A DNA stretch of 14,557 nt from Christensenella sp. UBA1782 (GTDB lineage: Bacteria; Bacillota; Clostridia; Christensenellales; DTU072): NCBI GenBank assembly GCA_002315475.1, contig DCGI01000079.1, positions 1-14,557 of the forward strand. Direction: 5' to 3'. Below the pieces are notes generated by a model. It saw only the letters and a program-made list of their open reading frames with translations, ran no database searches and had not been told where the DNA came from. The position numbers were made by a program, and so were the translations under genes. Shown here piece by piece: positions 6,289 through 12,888 of this stretch; the stretch's first letter is position 1; each line of letters opens with the position of its first letter.

Positions 6289-8067
6289 ATGGCTTTTGGT
6301 CAAAAGAAAACAAAAGCCGTAACCGATAAAGTCCGAAAACTGGATATGATCGCCTTAGGACTGGGCGACTTCGGGTACGGACTTGTCAGTAGTACGGTTG
6401 CTACATATATCACTTCATTCGGTACGATGAGTTTACCGGGTGTCAGCGATAAAGGTTTTACCGCCACGCTCATGGGCATCGCCGTCGGTATCGCCGTCAT
6501 TTTCGACGCTATCAGCGATCCGATCATGGGTTTCATTTCCGACCACTTTAACAGCAAAATTTTCGGGAAAAGACACCTCTTTATGCTTATCGGTTTGATC
6601 GGCATGATGGCATCGGCTCTCGCCGTATGGTACATACCGTACGAAAGCATGAACGGTGCCGGCATTTTCATTTGGTTCGCCGTATTCTTGATTTTACTCA
6701 GAACCTTTAACACCATGTACTATACACCGGTGGGGGCGTTCAGCGTAGAAATCAGTACCGACTATAACGAAAGAACCACCATACAAGCCGTCCGCTCCAT
6801 TTTGTACATCATCGGCATGCTCCTCTGCGTCGTCGTCATGGGTTCTTTCCAAAACATCTACGCCGGATACTACGACGGCGCCACGTTGGTTTATCACTGC
6901 AAAGAAGTGCTGGGCGAGGCTCAAGAACTGGCTCTCGGTCTGCAAGGTTTGGAATTCCGTAAAGGACAACAAGTGGCTACCGGCTATCGGGTATTCTCGT
7001 TGGTTTCCACCGGCATCACCGTCATCACCAGTGCCTTCATGTTGTTGGTGACGCGCCGATACATCGGCGTTTTACGTCTTCGCGACGAAAAGGACGCCAT
7101 CGCCAAAGGCATCGACCTCAACGTAAAGCAAGAAAAACTCACCCGTCAAGGTTGCCGAAAAGAATTGATCGAAAACGGCAATGCCAACCCGACCGCCCGG
7201 CAGGTTTCTTCGTATTATGCAAAGCGTTGTACCGAAGTGGGACAAATTACGCTCGGCGCCGTCCTCAGTAATTTCTTCGGAGCCTTCAAAGTCAAAGAAA
7301 TGCGCATCATCGCCATCGGCTACGTTATTGCCATGATGAGTGCGACGTTAATTATTTCACTCGGCTTTAACGTGTTTACTTTCACGTTCGATTTGACCAC
7401 TTTACAAATGTACTTTTTGATGGGTGCTTTGTTGCTGTGTACGATCGGCAGTCAATTCGTTTGGGGAAAAATCGCTAAGAAAAAGAGTAAACAGTTTGCT
7501 ATGTTCTTAGGGCTTGTCATCAGTTTCATCGGTTGTTTGATTTTGTTCACCTGTTTCCTCTGTCGTAACCAAATCAACGCCATTCTGCTGAGTGACCAAA
7601 CGGCTTGGGGCGTAACCATCCTTTGTCCCGCGTTGATGATAGCGGGGTTTGGTACCGGCGTGTTGTATTCCATGCCCCTCGCCCTCATCGGTGACGTCGT
7701 GGTTTTACAAAAAGAACTGACGGGCGAAGACAAGACGGGAACCTTTGCCGGTGTCATGACGTTCTGTTTCAAAGCGGGACAAGGCATCGTAACCGCCATC
7801 TCGACAGCTCTACTCGACGTCATTCATTTCAAAACGGGTGCGGCGACACAACCGCCCGAAGCCAAAGAAGGTATCGGTTGGATTCTGTGTATCGGCGTTA
7901 TTATCTTTGTCGGGTTGGGCATCGTCGTCTTCTCTCGGTTAAAACTGGATAAGCAAAAAATCAGCGAAATACTGGATAGACAAAGACAAGAGGTCATTCG
8001 CTTACAACAAGAACAAGCGAACTCGGATGCGGAAGCGGTAGACGAAGTAGCGGCAAACGCAGAATAA
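6289..8067 (+). CDS. MFS transporter of the glycoside-pentoside-hexuronide:cation symporter (GPH, MelB-like) family
   Basis: The 592-residue membrane protein has about 12 hydrophobic helices. The GPH signature D73-AIS-D77-P78-IM-G81 lies in helix 2; in MelB the equivalent Asp residues bind the coupling cation. Helix 1 (MIALGLGDFGYG) and the LRTFNTMYYTPVGAFSVEIS segment (about 137-155) are also typical. GPH transporters import mono- or oligosaccharides with Na+ or H+; the substrate is not readable. It is longer than the usual 450-500 residues, with three additions: a polar loop at about 190-230, a charged central loop at about 263-325, and a C-terminal Gln/Glu-rich, probably helical tail after residue 553. 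It stands alone between its own promoter and a terminator seven bases after the stop, with no glycosidase or regulator beside it. Confidence 0.92.
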   Translation: MAFGQKKTKAVTDKVRKLDMIALGLGDFGYGLVSSTVATYITSFGTMSLPGVSDKGFTATLMGIAVGIAVIFDAISDPIMGFISDHFNSKIFGKRHLFMLIGLIGMMASALAVWYIPYESMNGAGIFIWFAVFLILLRTFNTMYYTPVGAFSVEISTDYNERTTIQAVRSILYIIGMLLCVVVMGSFQNIYAGYYDGATLVYHCKEVLGEAQELALGLQGLEFRKGQQVATGYRVFSLVSTGITVITSAFMLLVTRRYIGVLRLRDEKDAIAKGIDLNVKQEKLTRQGCRKELIENGNANPTARQVSSYYAKRCTEVGQITLGAVLSNFFGAFKVKEMRIIAIGYVIAMMSATLIISLGFNVFTFTFDLTTLQMYFLMGALLLCTIGSQFVWGKIAKKKSKQFAMFLGLVISFIGCLILFTCFLCRNQINAILLSDQTAWGVTILCPALMIAGFGTGVLYSMPLALIGDVVVLQKELTGEDKTGTFAGVMTFCFKAGQGIVTAISTALLDVIHFKTGAATQPPEAKEGIGWILCIGVIIFVGLGIVVFSRLKLDKQKISEILDRQRQEVIRLQQEQANSDAEAVDEVAANAE

Positions 8068-8073
8068 AAAAAG

Positions 8074-8102
8074 AAACCGCTTTTTCGTAAAGCGGTTTTT
8101 TT
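8074..8102 (+). terminator. Intrinsic terminator after the symporter
   Basis: A perfect 10-bp stem, AAACCGCTTT (8074-8083) with AAAGCGGTTT (8089-8098), closes TTCGT and continues into a T run. It ends only about 17 bp before the next start codon. Confidence 0.95.
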
Positions 8103-8118
8103 ATAAATGCAATCACCT

Positions 8119-8805
8119 ATGAATAACGAACAGATTACCGGTGTCATGGGACATCGGCAAAGAGTACGAAATCACATCGAAAAAACCGGATTATCTTCCT
8201 TGCCGCCCCATCAGGTTTTGGAATTCTTACTTTTTTACGGTATTCCGCAAAAGGATACCAAATCGATAGCGTACCGCCTTATGTCGCAATTCGGAAACTT
8301 GGCAAACATCTTGGAGGCACCGATCGAGGCTTTATGCGAAATCCCCGACATGACGAGAAACGCCGCCGTTTTGTTACATTCTTTGCCCGAAATAGCCTTA
8401 TTGTACGGTGCCAAAAAGCTTTCCGCTCGCAAAGTCGATAATCCGAAAGACATCGTGGCGTACGTCCGTTCGGTTACACCGACGGGAGAAGAAAGTCTTT
8501 GTCTTTTCTGTATGGACGGCAGCAACAACGTTCTTTCCGTCGAAACCATCGGTTGCGGCGTTAAAGAAAAGGTGTCGACGTCGACGCAAAAGATCGTTAC
8601 TTCCGTCATGAAAAGCAAGGCGACCAAAATCATTTTGACGCACAATCATCCTTCCGACGAGGTGACGCCGTCGCAAAACGACTTGAAGGCGACGAGATAT
8701 CTGCAAAGTATTCTCTCCACCATGAGCATCGTTTTGGCGGATCACATCATCGTCGGAAAAAACAAAGCGTTCAGCATGCACACAGGGTGCCTCATCGAGG
8801 AGTAA
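8119..8805 (+). CDS. radC: RadC-family JAB/MPN-domain protein (JAMM motif)
   Basis: This is the RadC family (UPF0758), about 228 residues and full length. The N-terminal part (GHRQRVRNHIEKTG, then LEFLLFYGIPQKD and a helix-hairpin-helix-like region ending EIPDMTRNAAVLL) precedes a C-terminal JAB1/MPN domain. The zinc-type JAMM motif HNH-PSDEVTPSQN-D is complete: counted from M at 8119, H175, H177 and D188, with E125 as the upstream glutamate. The usual HPSG is HPSD here, and the usual PRE block is replaced by STSTQK, so it is a divergent member. Despite the name, a role in DNA repair is not well established. No clear ribosome binding site exists. ATG 8119 is preferred; ATG 8107 directly abuts the terminator T run, and ATG 8146 would cut close to GHRQR. 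Next in line is mrnC, two bases on. Confidence 0.88.
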   Translation: MNNEQITGVMGHRQRVRNHIEKTGLSSLPPHQVLEFLLFYGIPQKDTKSIAYRLMSQFGNLANILEAPIEALCEIPDMTRNAAVLLHSLPEIALLYGAKKLSARKVDNPKDIVAYVRSVTPTGEESLCLFCMDGSNNVLSVETIGCGVKEKVSTSTQKIVTSVMKSKATKIILTHNHPSDEVTPSQNDLKATRYLQSILSTMSIVLADHIIVGKNKAFSMHTGCLIEE

Positions 8806-8807
8806 AT

Positions 8808-9221
8808 ATGGAAATACTGCCGCTATCCCCCATGACTTGCTCGGAAGAAGAACTCCGAAAAGTCAGTCCCCTTTCGCTCAGTTTTATCGGAGATGCCGTT
8901 CATACGCTGTACATTCGCTCCAAAGAGTTTGAATCGGGCGTGCTCAAAAACGGTGCTTTGCACTTTTTGACTATCCGAGAAGTTTGTGCGGAAAAACAAG
9001 CGGAAATGGCAAAAATCATGGAACCCATGCTGACCGAACAAGAAGCATACTACTTCAAAAAGGCAAAGAGTGCCAAAGTCCACTCGGCACCCGGACACGC
9101 TACCATATATCAATACAATCTGGCGACCGGATTCGAAGCGGTGGTCGGATATTTGTATCTTTCCGGGCAAAACGAAAGATTACAACTAATTTTTAACACA
9201 TTATACGGAGAAGAAAAATGA
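8808..9221 (+). CDS. mrnC: Mini-ribonuclease III (23S rRNA maturation)
   Basis: MrnC is the RNase III catalytic domain without a double-stranded-RNA-binding domain; in Bacillota it trims the ends of 23S rRNA precursors. The 137-residue product has the normal length. The metal-binding motif FIGDAVHTLYIR carries D29, and ATGFEAVVGYLYL near the C-terminus carries E110. The KKAKSAKVHSAP region corresponds to the RNA-contacting segment. ATG 8808 is chosen over an in-frame GTG at 8787 because GAGGAG at 8797-8802 sits five bases before it and because it avoids overlapping radC. Its last codon overlaps the rlmB start (ATGA), so the two are probably translationally coupled. The mrnC-rlmB pairing is typical of Bacillota. 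Confidence 0.94.
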   Translation: MEILPLSPMTCSEEELRKVSPLSLSFIGDAVHTLYIRSKEFESGVLKNGALHFLTIREVCAEKQAEMAKIMEPMLTEQEAYYFKKAKSAKVHSAPGHATIYQYNLATGFEAVVGYLYLSGQNERLQLIFNTLYGEEK

Positions 9222-9949
9222 TTATCGAAGGAAGAAATGCCGTCATGGAGGCACTAAAAGGGGAAGTAACCATCGAAAAGGTATTGGTTTTGAAAGACGC
9301 CCCCAAACAAAACAACTTTATGTTGGTAAAGCTCTGTCGAGAACGGAAAATAACCGTTCAGTTCGTAGAAAAACAAGCACTCGACCGTTTGAGCATGGCA
9401 GGCAAGCATCAAGGCGTCTTGGCGGTGGCGACCGAATTTACCTACGCCGAAGAAGACGAAGTTCTGGAACGGAAGGACGGAAAACCGCTCCTTTTGATTT
9501 TGTTGGACGGCATCGAAGATCCGCACAATTTGGGCGCCATTATTCGTGTGGCGGAATGCGCGGGAGCCAACGGCATCCTGCTACCCAGACGGCGTTGCTG
9601 CCCCGTCACCGATACTGCCGTAAAAGTGAGTTGCGGAGCGTCCGGTTACGTCAAAATCGCCAAAGTCAATAACGTAAACGACACCATCCGCAACTTAAAA
9701 GAACAAGGAATAACCGTCCTTGCCGCCGATATGGACGGGGACGATATTTATAAAACCGATTTAACGGGCGACGTAGCCATCGTTATCGGGGGAGAGGGAG
9801 CGGGCGTTCATGCCCTGACGGCAAAACTTTGCGACGGAAAAATCGCCTTGCCGCAATTCGGACGAATCAATTCTTTGAACGCCTCCGTCGCCACCGGTAT
9901 CGTTGTTTACGAATGTATTCGCCAAAGGGAGAACTATGGAAGAAAATAA
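9218..9949 (+). CDS. rlmB: 23S rRNA (guanosine-2'-O)-methyltransferase, SpoU/TrmH family
   Basis: RlmB transfers a methyl group from S-adenosylmethionine to the 2'-OH of a guanosine in the peptidyl-transferase region of 23S rRNA (G2251 in E. coli). The 243-residue protein has an N-terminal substrate-binding domain (about 1-75) and a SPOUT trefoil-knot domain with all three motifs. Motif 1 is DPHNLGAIIR at 101-110, motif 2 is IGGEGAGV at 190-197, and motif 3 is INSLNASVATG at 217-227. The ATG overlaps the mrnC stop by four bases. The 3' end overlaps the sigma factor gene by 14 bases. In Bacillus a yacP gene usually stands between rlmB and sigH; it is absent here. Confidence 0.95.
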   Translation: MIIEGRNAVMEALKGEVTIEKVLVLKDAPKQNNFMLVKLCRERKITVQFVEKQALDRLSMAGKHQGVLAVATEFTYAEEDEVLERKDGKPLLLILLDGIEDPHNLGAIIRVAECAGANGILLPRRRCCPVTDTAVKVSCGASGYVKIAKVNNVNDTIRNLKEQGITVLAADMDGDDIYKTDLTGDVAIVIGGEGAGVHALTAKLCDGKIALPQFGRINSLNASVATGIVVYECIRQRENYGRK

Positions 9950-10532
9950 AACGAATTTAGAATTACTGTTAAAAGCACGTTCGGGAGATATGACGGCGAT
10001 GGAAGCCATCTTTACTCGCTATTTAGGGTTGGTACGCAGTATCGCCCGTAAGTATTTCACGCCGAACGGAACGGATGACGACTTGGTACAAGCGGGTATT
10101 CTCGGCATCTTAAAGGGCATACAAAATTACGATCCCGCCAAGAACGACAATCTCGGCGCCTATATGTCCATGTGCATTAAGTCCAATATCAAAGACTGTA
10201 TTCGTGCCGCCAATCGTGAACGAAATAAGCCGCTCAACGAAGCCATAAGCATCGAGAAATTGGACGAAACCGGTACGGGACTCTCGGGTGAATACATCGA
10301 CGATCCTCTCTATAACTATATCGAGCAGGAAGGTTTGGAACTCTTTTATCAAATCGTCGAGAAACTCTGTAACAAACAAGCCGTACAAGTGCTTCGGTAC
10401 TATTTGGAAGGCTATACCTATAACGAAATCGCGTCCATGATGCACCTCGACGCCAAAAAGGTGGATAACATCCTCTCCGGCGTCAAAGCAAAAATCAAAA
10501 AGAACGAAAAATTGTTTTGCGACTGTCTGTAA
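9936..10532 (+). CDS. sigH: RNA polymerase sigma factor, SigH (sigma-30) type
   Basis: The 198-residue protein belongs to the sigma-70 family, alternative-sigma class. Region 2 covers about residues 20-97, with DDLVQAGILGILKGIQNYDP as the core-binding and -10-recognition helices. RERNKPLNEAISIE after it closely matches the linker typical of SigH. Region 4 is a helix-turn-helix at about 157-189 (LEGYTYNEIASMMHLDAKKV). In Bacillus SigH drives early sporulation and competence genes; whether this organism sporulates cannot be seen here. The ATG at 9936 has GGAG at 9928-9931 and lies inside the end of rlmB, so it is coupled to it; a non-ATG start at 9903 was not used. Position after mrnC-rlmB supports SigH rather than another alternative sigma. 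Product is slightly shorter than the 218 residues of B. subtilis SigH. Confidence 0.9.
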   Translation: MEENKTNLELLLKARSGDMTAMEAIFTRYLGLVRSIARKYFTPNGTDDDLVQAGILGILKGIQNYDPAKNDNLGAYMSMCIKSNIKDCIRAANRERNKPLNEAISIEKLDETGTGLSGEYIDDPLYNYIEQEGLELFYQIVEKLCNKQAVQVLRYYLEGYTYNEIASMMHLDAKKVDNILSGVKAKIKKNEKLFCDCL

Positions 10533-10534
10533 AG

Positions 10535-10573
10535 AGAGGGGCGGGGGGACACATTCCCCCCGCCGACCCCTCT
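10535..10573 (+). other. G/C-rich hairpin after sigH
   Basis: AGAGGGG (10535-10541) pairs with CCCCTCT (10567-10573), and an adjoining 8-bp inner stem (10542-10549 with 10555-10562) closes a CACAT loop. A four-base CCGA bulge separates the two on the 3' side. It has no T run, but it starts three bases after the stop codon and directly precedes a terminator, so it may protect the mRNA 3' end or strengthen termination. Confidence 0.65.
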
Positions 10574-10579
10574 TGTTTT

Positions 10580-10605
10580 GCCGAACGATACGTTCGGCTT
10601 TTTTT
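10580..10605 (+). terminator. Intrinsic terminator of the radC-mrnC-rlmB-sigH operon
   Basis: A perfect 8-bp stem, GCCGAACG with CGTTCGGC, closes a three-base loop and is followed by seven T. Confidence 0.95.
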
Positions 10606-10676
10606 ATCGAAAAAGCATATTTTCACTTCTTTGCGAGCGTATAGTAACGTGTTGCGAACCCTCCGAAAAAGCAATA

Positions 10677-10705
10677 TTGACATTCTTGCCGTTTTTCTTT
10701 ATAAT
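10677..10705 (+). promoter_or_regulatory. Perfect-consensus promoter of the 22-repeat LRR gene
   Basis: TTGACA at 10677-10682, exactly 17 bp, and TATAAT at 10700-10705. The first 11 bases (TTGACATTCTT) are identical to the promoter of the paralogue at 12825. Confidence 0.92.
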
Positions 10706-10707
10706 AG

Positions 10708-10730
10708 TATTGCATTCCTCGGATGCAATA
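10708..10730 (+). other. 5' leader hairpin at the predicted transcription start
   Basis: TATTGCAT (10708-10715) is perfectly complementary to ATGCAATA (10723-10730) around TCCTCGG. The predicted start (about 10712) falls inside the left arm, so part of the stem could be lost from the RNA. As DNA it could also be an inverted-repeat operator for a regulator overlapping the start site. No regulator gene is adjacent. Confidence 0.4.
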
Positions 10731-10750
10731 CCTGACAAACGGAACCAAAC

Positions 10751-12790
10751 ATGATTGACTTAAAAGATTTCTTGAAAAAGCATCCCGACAGCATCGCTTC
10801 AAAACTTACTTTTGAGGGTTCCCTGCAGGATGCTTATTATCAAGAAGACAAGTCCCGTCTCCATATTTTAATAGACAGTTACGCCTGCGGCGTTTACGAA
10901 CAAATGCGGAACGCTCCCGTCCCGAATGAGTTTCTTTGTCATCGGTTATTCACCTTGCTTACCGAAGGAAGCGGCTATCAACGGGAACTTGCCGCTTGGT
11001 GTATCGACTCGTGGAAAAGCGTTTTTTCCGATGCCCCCGCTCCCGTTTATGCGGAACGTACGGACGAGGAAAGCTATTCTGCCTATAATACCGGTCTTTT
11101 TGAAATCATTAACGGGTGTTTGGTGCGCTATAAAGGCTCCGCCAACGCCGTATCCGTACCGAACGGCGTAACGACCATCGGCAAAAACGCATTCTTCTTC
11201 CGAACCCGACTTACCGGCGTACTTCTGCCCGACAGCGTCACGAGTATCGAAGAAAACGCCTTTACGGGGTGCAGAGGATTGACTAAAATTATTCTGCCGA
11301 AAGGGGTAATACGGATAGGGGATTCTGCCTTTGCCGGTTGCGAAAACTTAACGACCGTCCTTCTGTCCCCTCGACTCAAAACTATCGGGCAATATGCTTT
11401 TTGCCATTGCGTCGCACTCAGCGATATCGTTCTGCCCGACGAAATCTCCTCAATCGGCGATCATGCTTTTGCCGACTGTCAAAACCTAACGAATCTATCG
11501 ATTCCGAAAAAAGTAACGAGAATCGGCAAAGAAACCTTTGCGCGGTGCGGAAAACTGTCCGCTCTTTCGCTCCCCGAAGGCATTACCGAAATCGACGAAT
11601 TTGCCTTTGACGGGTGCGAAAAACTGACGAAATTTGCTCTGCCGCCCTTCGTAACCGACATCGGAGAAGGTGCTTTTCGCGGGTGCGCCTCCCTCCGAAG
11701 TCTGACCGTCCCGCACGGCGTAACCGTCATCGGAAAAGAAACTTTTGCGGGGTGCGAAAGCTTGACGAATTTATCCGTTCCCTCTCGAGTCACCCGTATC
11801 GGAGAAGGTGCTTTTCGCGGGTGCGAAAAATTGGCGTCTGTCGACCTGCCCCGTGCCATAACCACCCTTGCCAAAGAAACCTTTTCGGGTTGTAACGCAT
11901 TACAAACCGTTGTTCTTCCGTCGGGAATCACGACTATCGGCGAAAAAGCGTTCTTTTGTTGCTATAATTTGACCGCCGTCACCATTCCCGAGAGCGTAAC
12001 GAAAATCGGTGCCTACGCCTTCGAACGGTGCGGAGGACTCCCCGCCGTCAAAATTCCCGCCAAAGTAACCCTTATCGGAGAAGGCGCTTTTCGTAAATGC
12101 GGAGAACTCGTCAAAATCATTCTTCCCACAGGCATCACCGGCATCGGAGAATACACCTTTGAAAACTGTTCCGAACTCAAAACTGTTTTTCTGCCCCACG
12201 CCGTACGATTCATCGGAGAAGGTGCTTTTCGCGGGTGCCGAAAACTCCACGAAATTCTTCTGCCCGATGCCCTTACCGGACTTGGAAAAGAGGCTTTCTG
12301 CGAATGTTCTTCTTTGACAAAAATTTCTTTGCCGAAAGCCGTCAAAAACGTCGGTGTCCGTTCTTTTTACGGGTGTAGCAATCTGACGGAGATTTCTTTG
12401 CCCGCCACGCTCAAGAGCATCGAGCGAGAAACCTTTGCGAGTTGCACCCGTCTCTCGGAAATCGTACTCCCGTCCGAACTCGCTTACCTCAAAGAACACG
12501 CTTTCGACCGTTGTTCCGAGCTGAAAAGTATCACGTTCCCCGACAAAATCTCGCGTATTGCGTGCGGAACTTTCGAAAAATGCGGAAAATTGGCGACGGT
12601 CACCGTCCCCGAAGGCATAACGCACATTGAAAACGACGCCTTTAAGGACTGTATCGGACTGAAACGCCTTTCGTATGCGGGTTCTAAAACGCAATGGGGA
12701 CTTATCGAAAAAGAACAAGCGTGGCGCGTCGGTTCTTCCCTTTCTTGGGTTACTTTTTCCTCGGGTTTTGTCAGAATCGCTAAAATATAA
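10751..12790 (+). CDS. Cytosolic LRR_5 protein with conserved N-terminal helical domain and 22 repeats
   Basis: The 679-residue protein has three parts. Residues 1-94 (MIDLKDFLKKHP...) form a probably all-helical domain shared with the protein at 12889. It has no signal peptide and ends WCIDSWKSVFSD. A short linker and the lead-in GLFEIINGCLVRYKG follow. From residue 139 come 22 consecutive 23-residue BspA-type LRRs (consensus GVTxIGexAFxgCxxLtxIxLPx) with no insertion or deletion. The end is a cap (LSYAGSKTQW...) like that of the other two LRR proteins here. The ribosome binding site is weak (GGAA at 10741-10744), in contrast to a perfect promoter. No catalytic motif, membrane segment or anchor is seen. 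Such arrays normally bind proteins; a sensor or scaffold role, with the N-terminal domain as effector or adaptor, is inference. Confidence 0.92.
   Translation: MIDLKDFLKKHPDSIASKLTFEGSLQDAYYQEDKSRLHILIDSYACGVYEQMRNAPVPNEFLCHRLFTLLTEGSGYQRELAAWCIDSWKSVFSDAPAPVYAERTDEESYSAYNTGLFEIINGCLVRYKGSANAVSVPNGVTTIGKNAFFFRTRLTGVLLPDSVTSIEENAFTGCRGLTKIILPKGVIRIGDSAFAGCENLTTVLLSPRLKTIGQYAFCHCVALSDIVLPDEISSIGDHAFADCQNLTNLSIPKKVTRIGKETFARCGKLSALSLPEGITEIDEFAFDGCEKLTKFALPPFVTDIGEGAFRGCASLRSLTVPHGVTVIGKETFAGCESLTNLSVPSRVTRIGEGAFRGCEKLASVDLPRAITTLAKETFSGCNALQTVVLPSGITTIGEKAFFCCYNLTAVTIPESVTKIGAYAFERCGGLPAVKIPAKVTLIGEGAFRKCGELVKIILPTGITGIGEYTFENCSELKTVFLPHAVRFIGEGAFRGCRKLHEILLPDALTGLGKEAFCECSSLTKISLPKAVKNVGVRSFYGCSNLTEISLPATLKSIERETFASCTRLSEIVLPSELAYLKEHAFDRCSELKSITFPDKISRIACGTFEKCGKLATVTVPEGITHIENDAFKDCIGLKRLSYAGSKTQWGLIEKEQAWRVGSSLSWVTFSSGFVRIAKI
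11165..12682 (+). repeat. Coding array of 22 tandem 69-bp LRR units
   Basis: Each 69-bp unit encodes one 23-residue LRR_5 repeat, and unit starts fall at exact multiples of 69 from 11165 (the 22nd starts at 12614). The units are diverged overall but alternate in places: IGEGAF units are the 8th, 10th, 14th and 16th, and KETF units are the 6th, 9th and 11th. This suggests past two-unit (138-bp) duplications. Confidence 0.9.
11660..12238 (+). repeat. Three exact 27-bp direct repeats inside the LRR array
   Basis: Identical 27-bp copies, beginning ATCGGAGAAGG and ending TTCGCGGGTGC, lie at 11660-11686, 11798-11824 and 12212-12238. They are 138 bp (two units) and 414 bp (six units) apart. A fourth, imperfect copy lies near 12076. 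Recombination between copies would remove or add whole repeats in frame. Confidence 0.88.
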
Positions 12791-12824
12791 TCCTCTGTTT
12801 TTCAAAAATCGTTTCAAAACAAGG

Positions 12825-12853
12825 TTGACATTCTTTTTTGCCTTTCGTATAAT
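12825..12853 (+). promoter_or_regulatory. Perfect-consensus promoter of the 14-repeat LRR gene
   Basis: TTGACA at 12825-12830, exactly 17 bp, and TATAAT at 12848-12853. It lies 35 bp after the previous stop codon with no terminator between, so some read-through from the upstream paralogue is also likely. The ribosome binding site is GAGG at 12881-12884. Confidence 0.92.
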
Positions 12854-12888
12854 AATACCATCCACATCGGAAAGCAAAAAGAGGAAAC

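Noticed and set aside
10535..10562. G-rich run after sigH as a possible G-quadruplex
   Set aside because: Only two G runs are present on the strand, so an intramolecular quadruplex is unlikely; the complementary C runs make a hairpin the simpler reading.
11165..12682. Regularly spaced repeats as a possible CRISPR array
   Set aside because: The units are directly contiguous, in frame, diverged, and encode LRR_5 repeats. There are no spacers and no cas genes.
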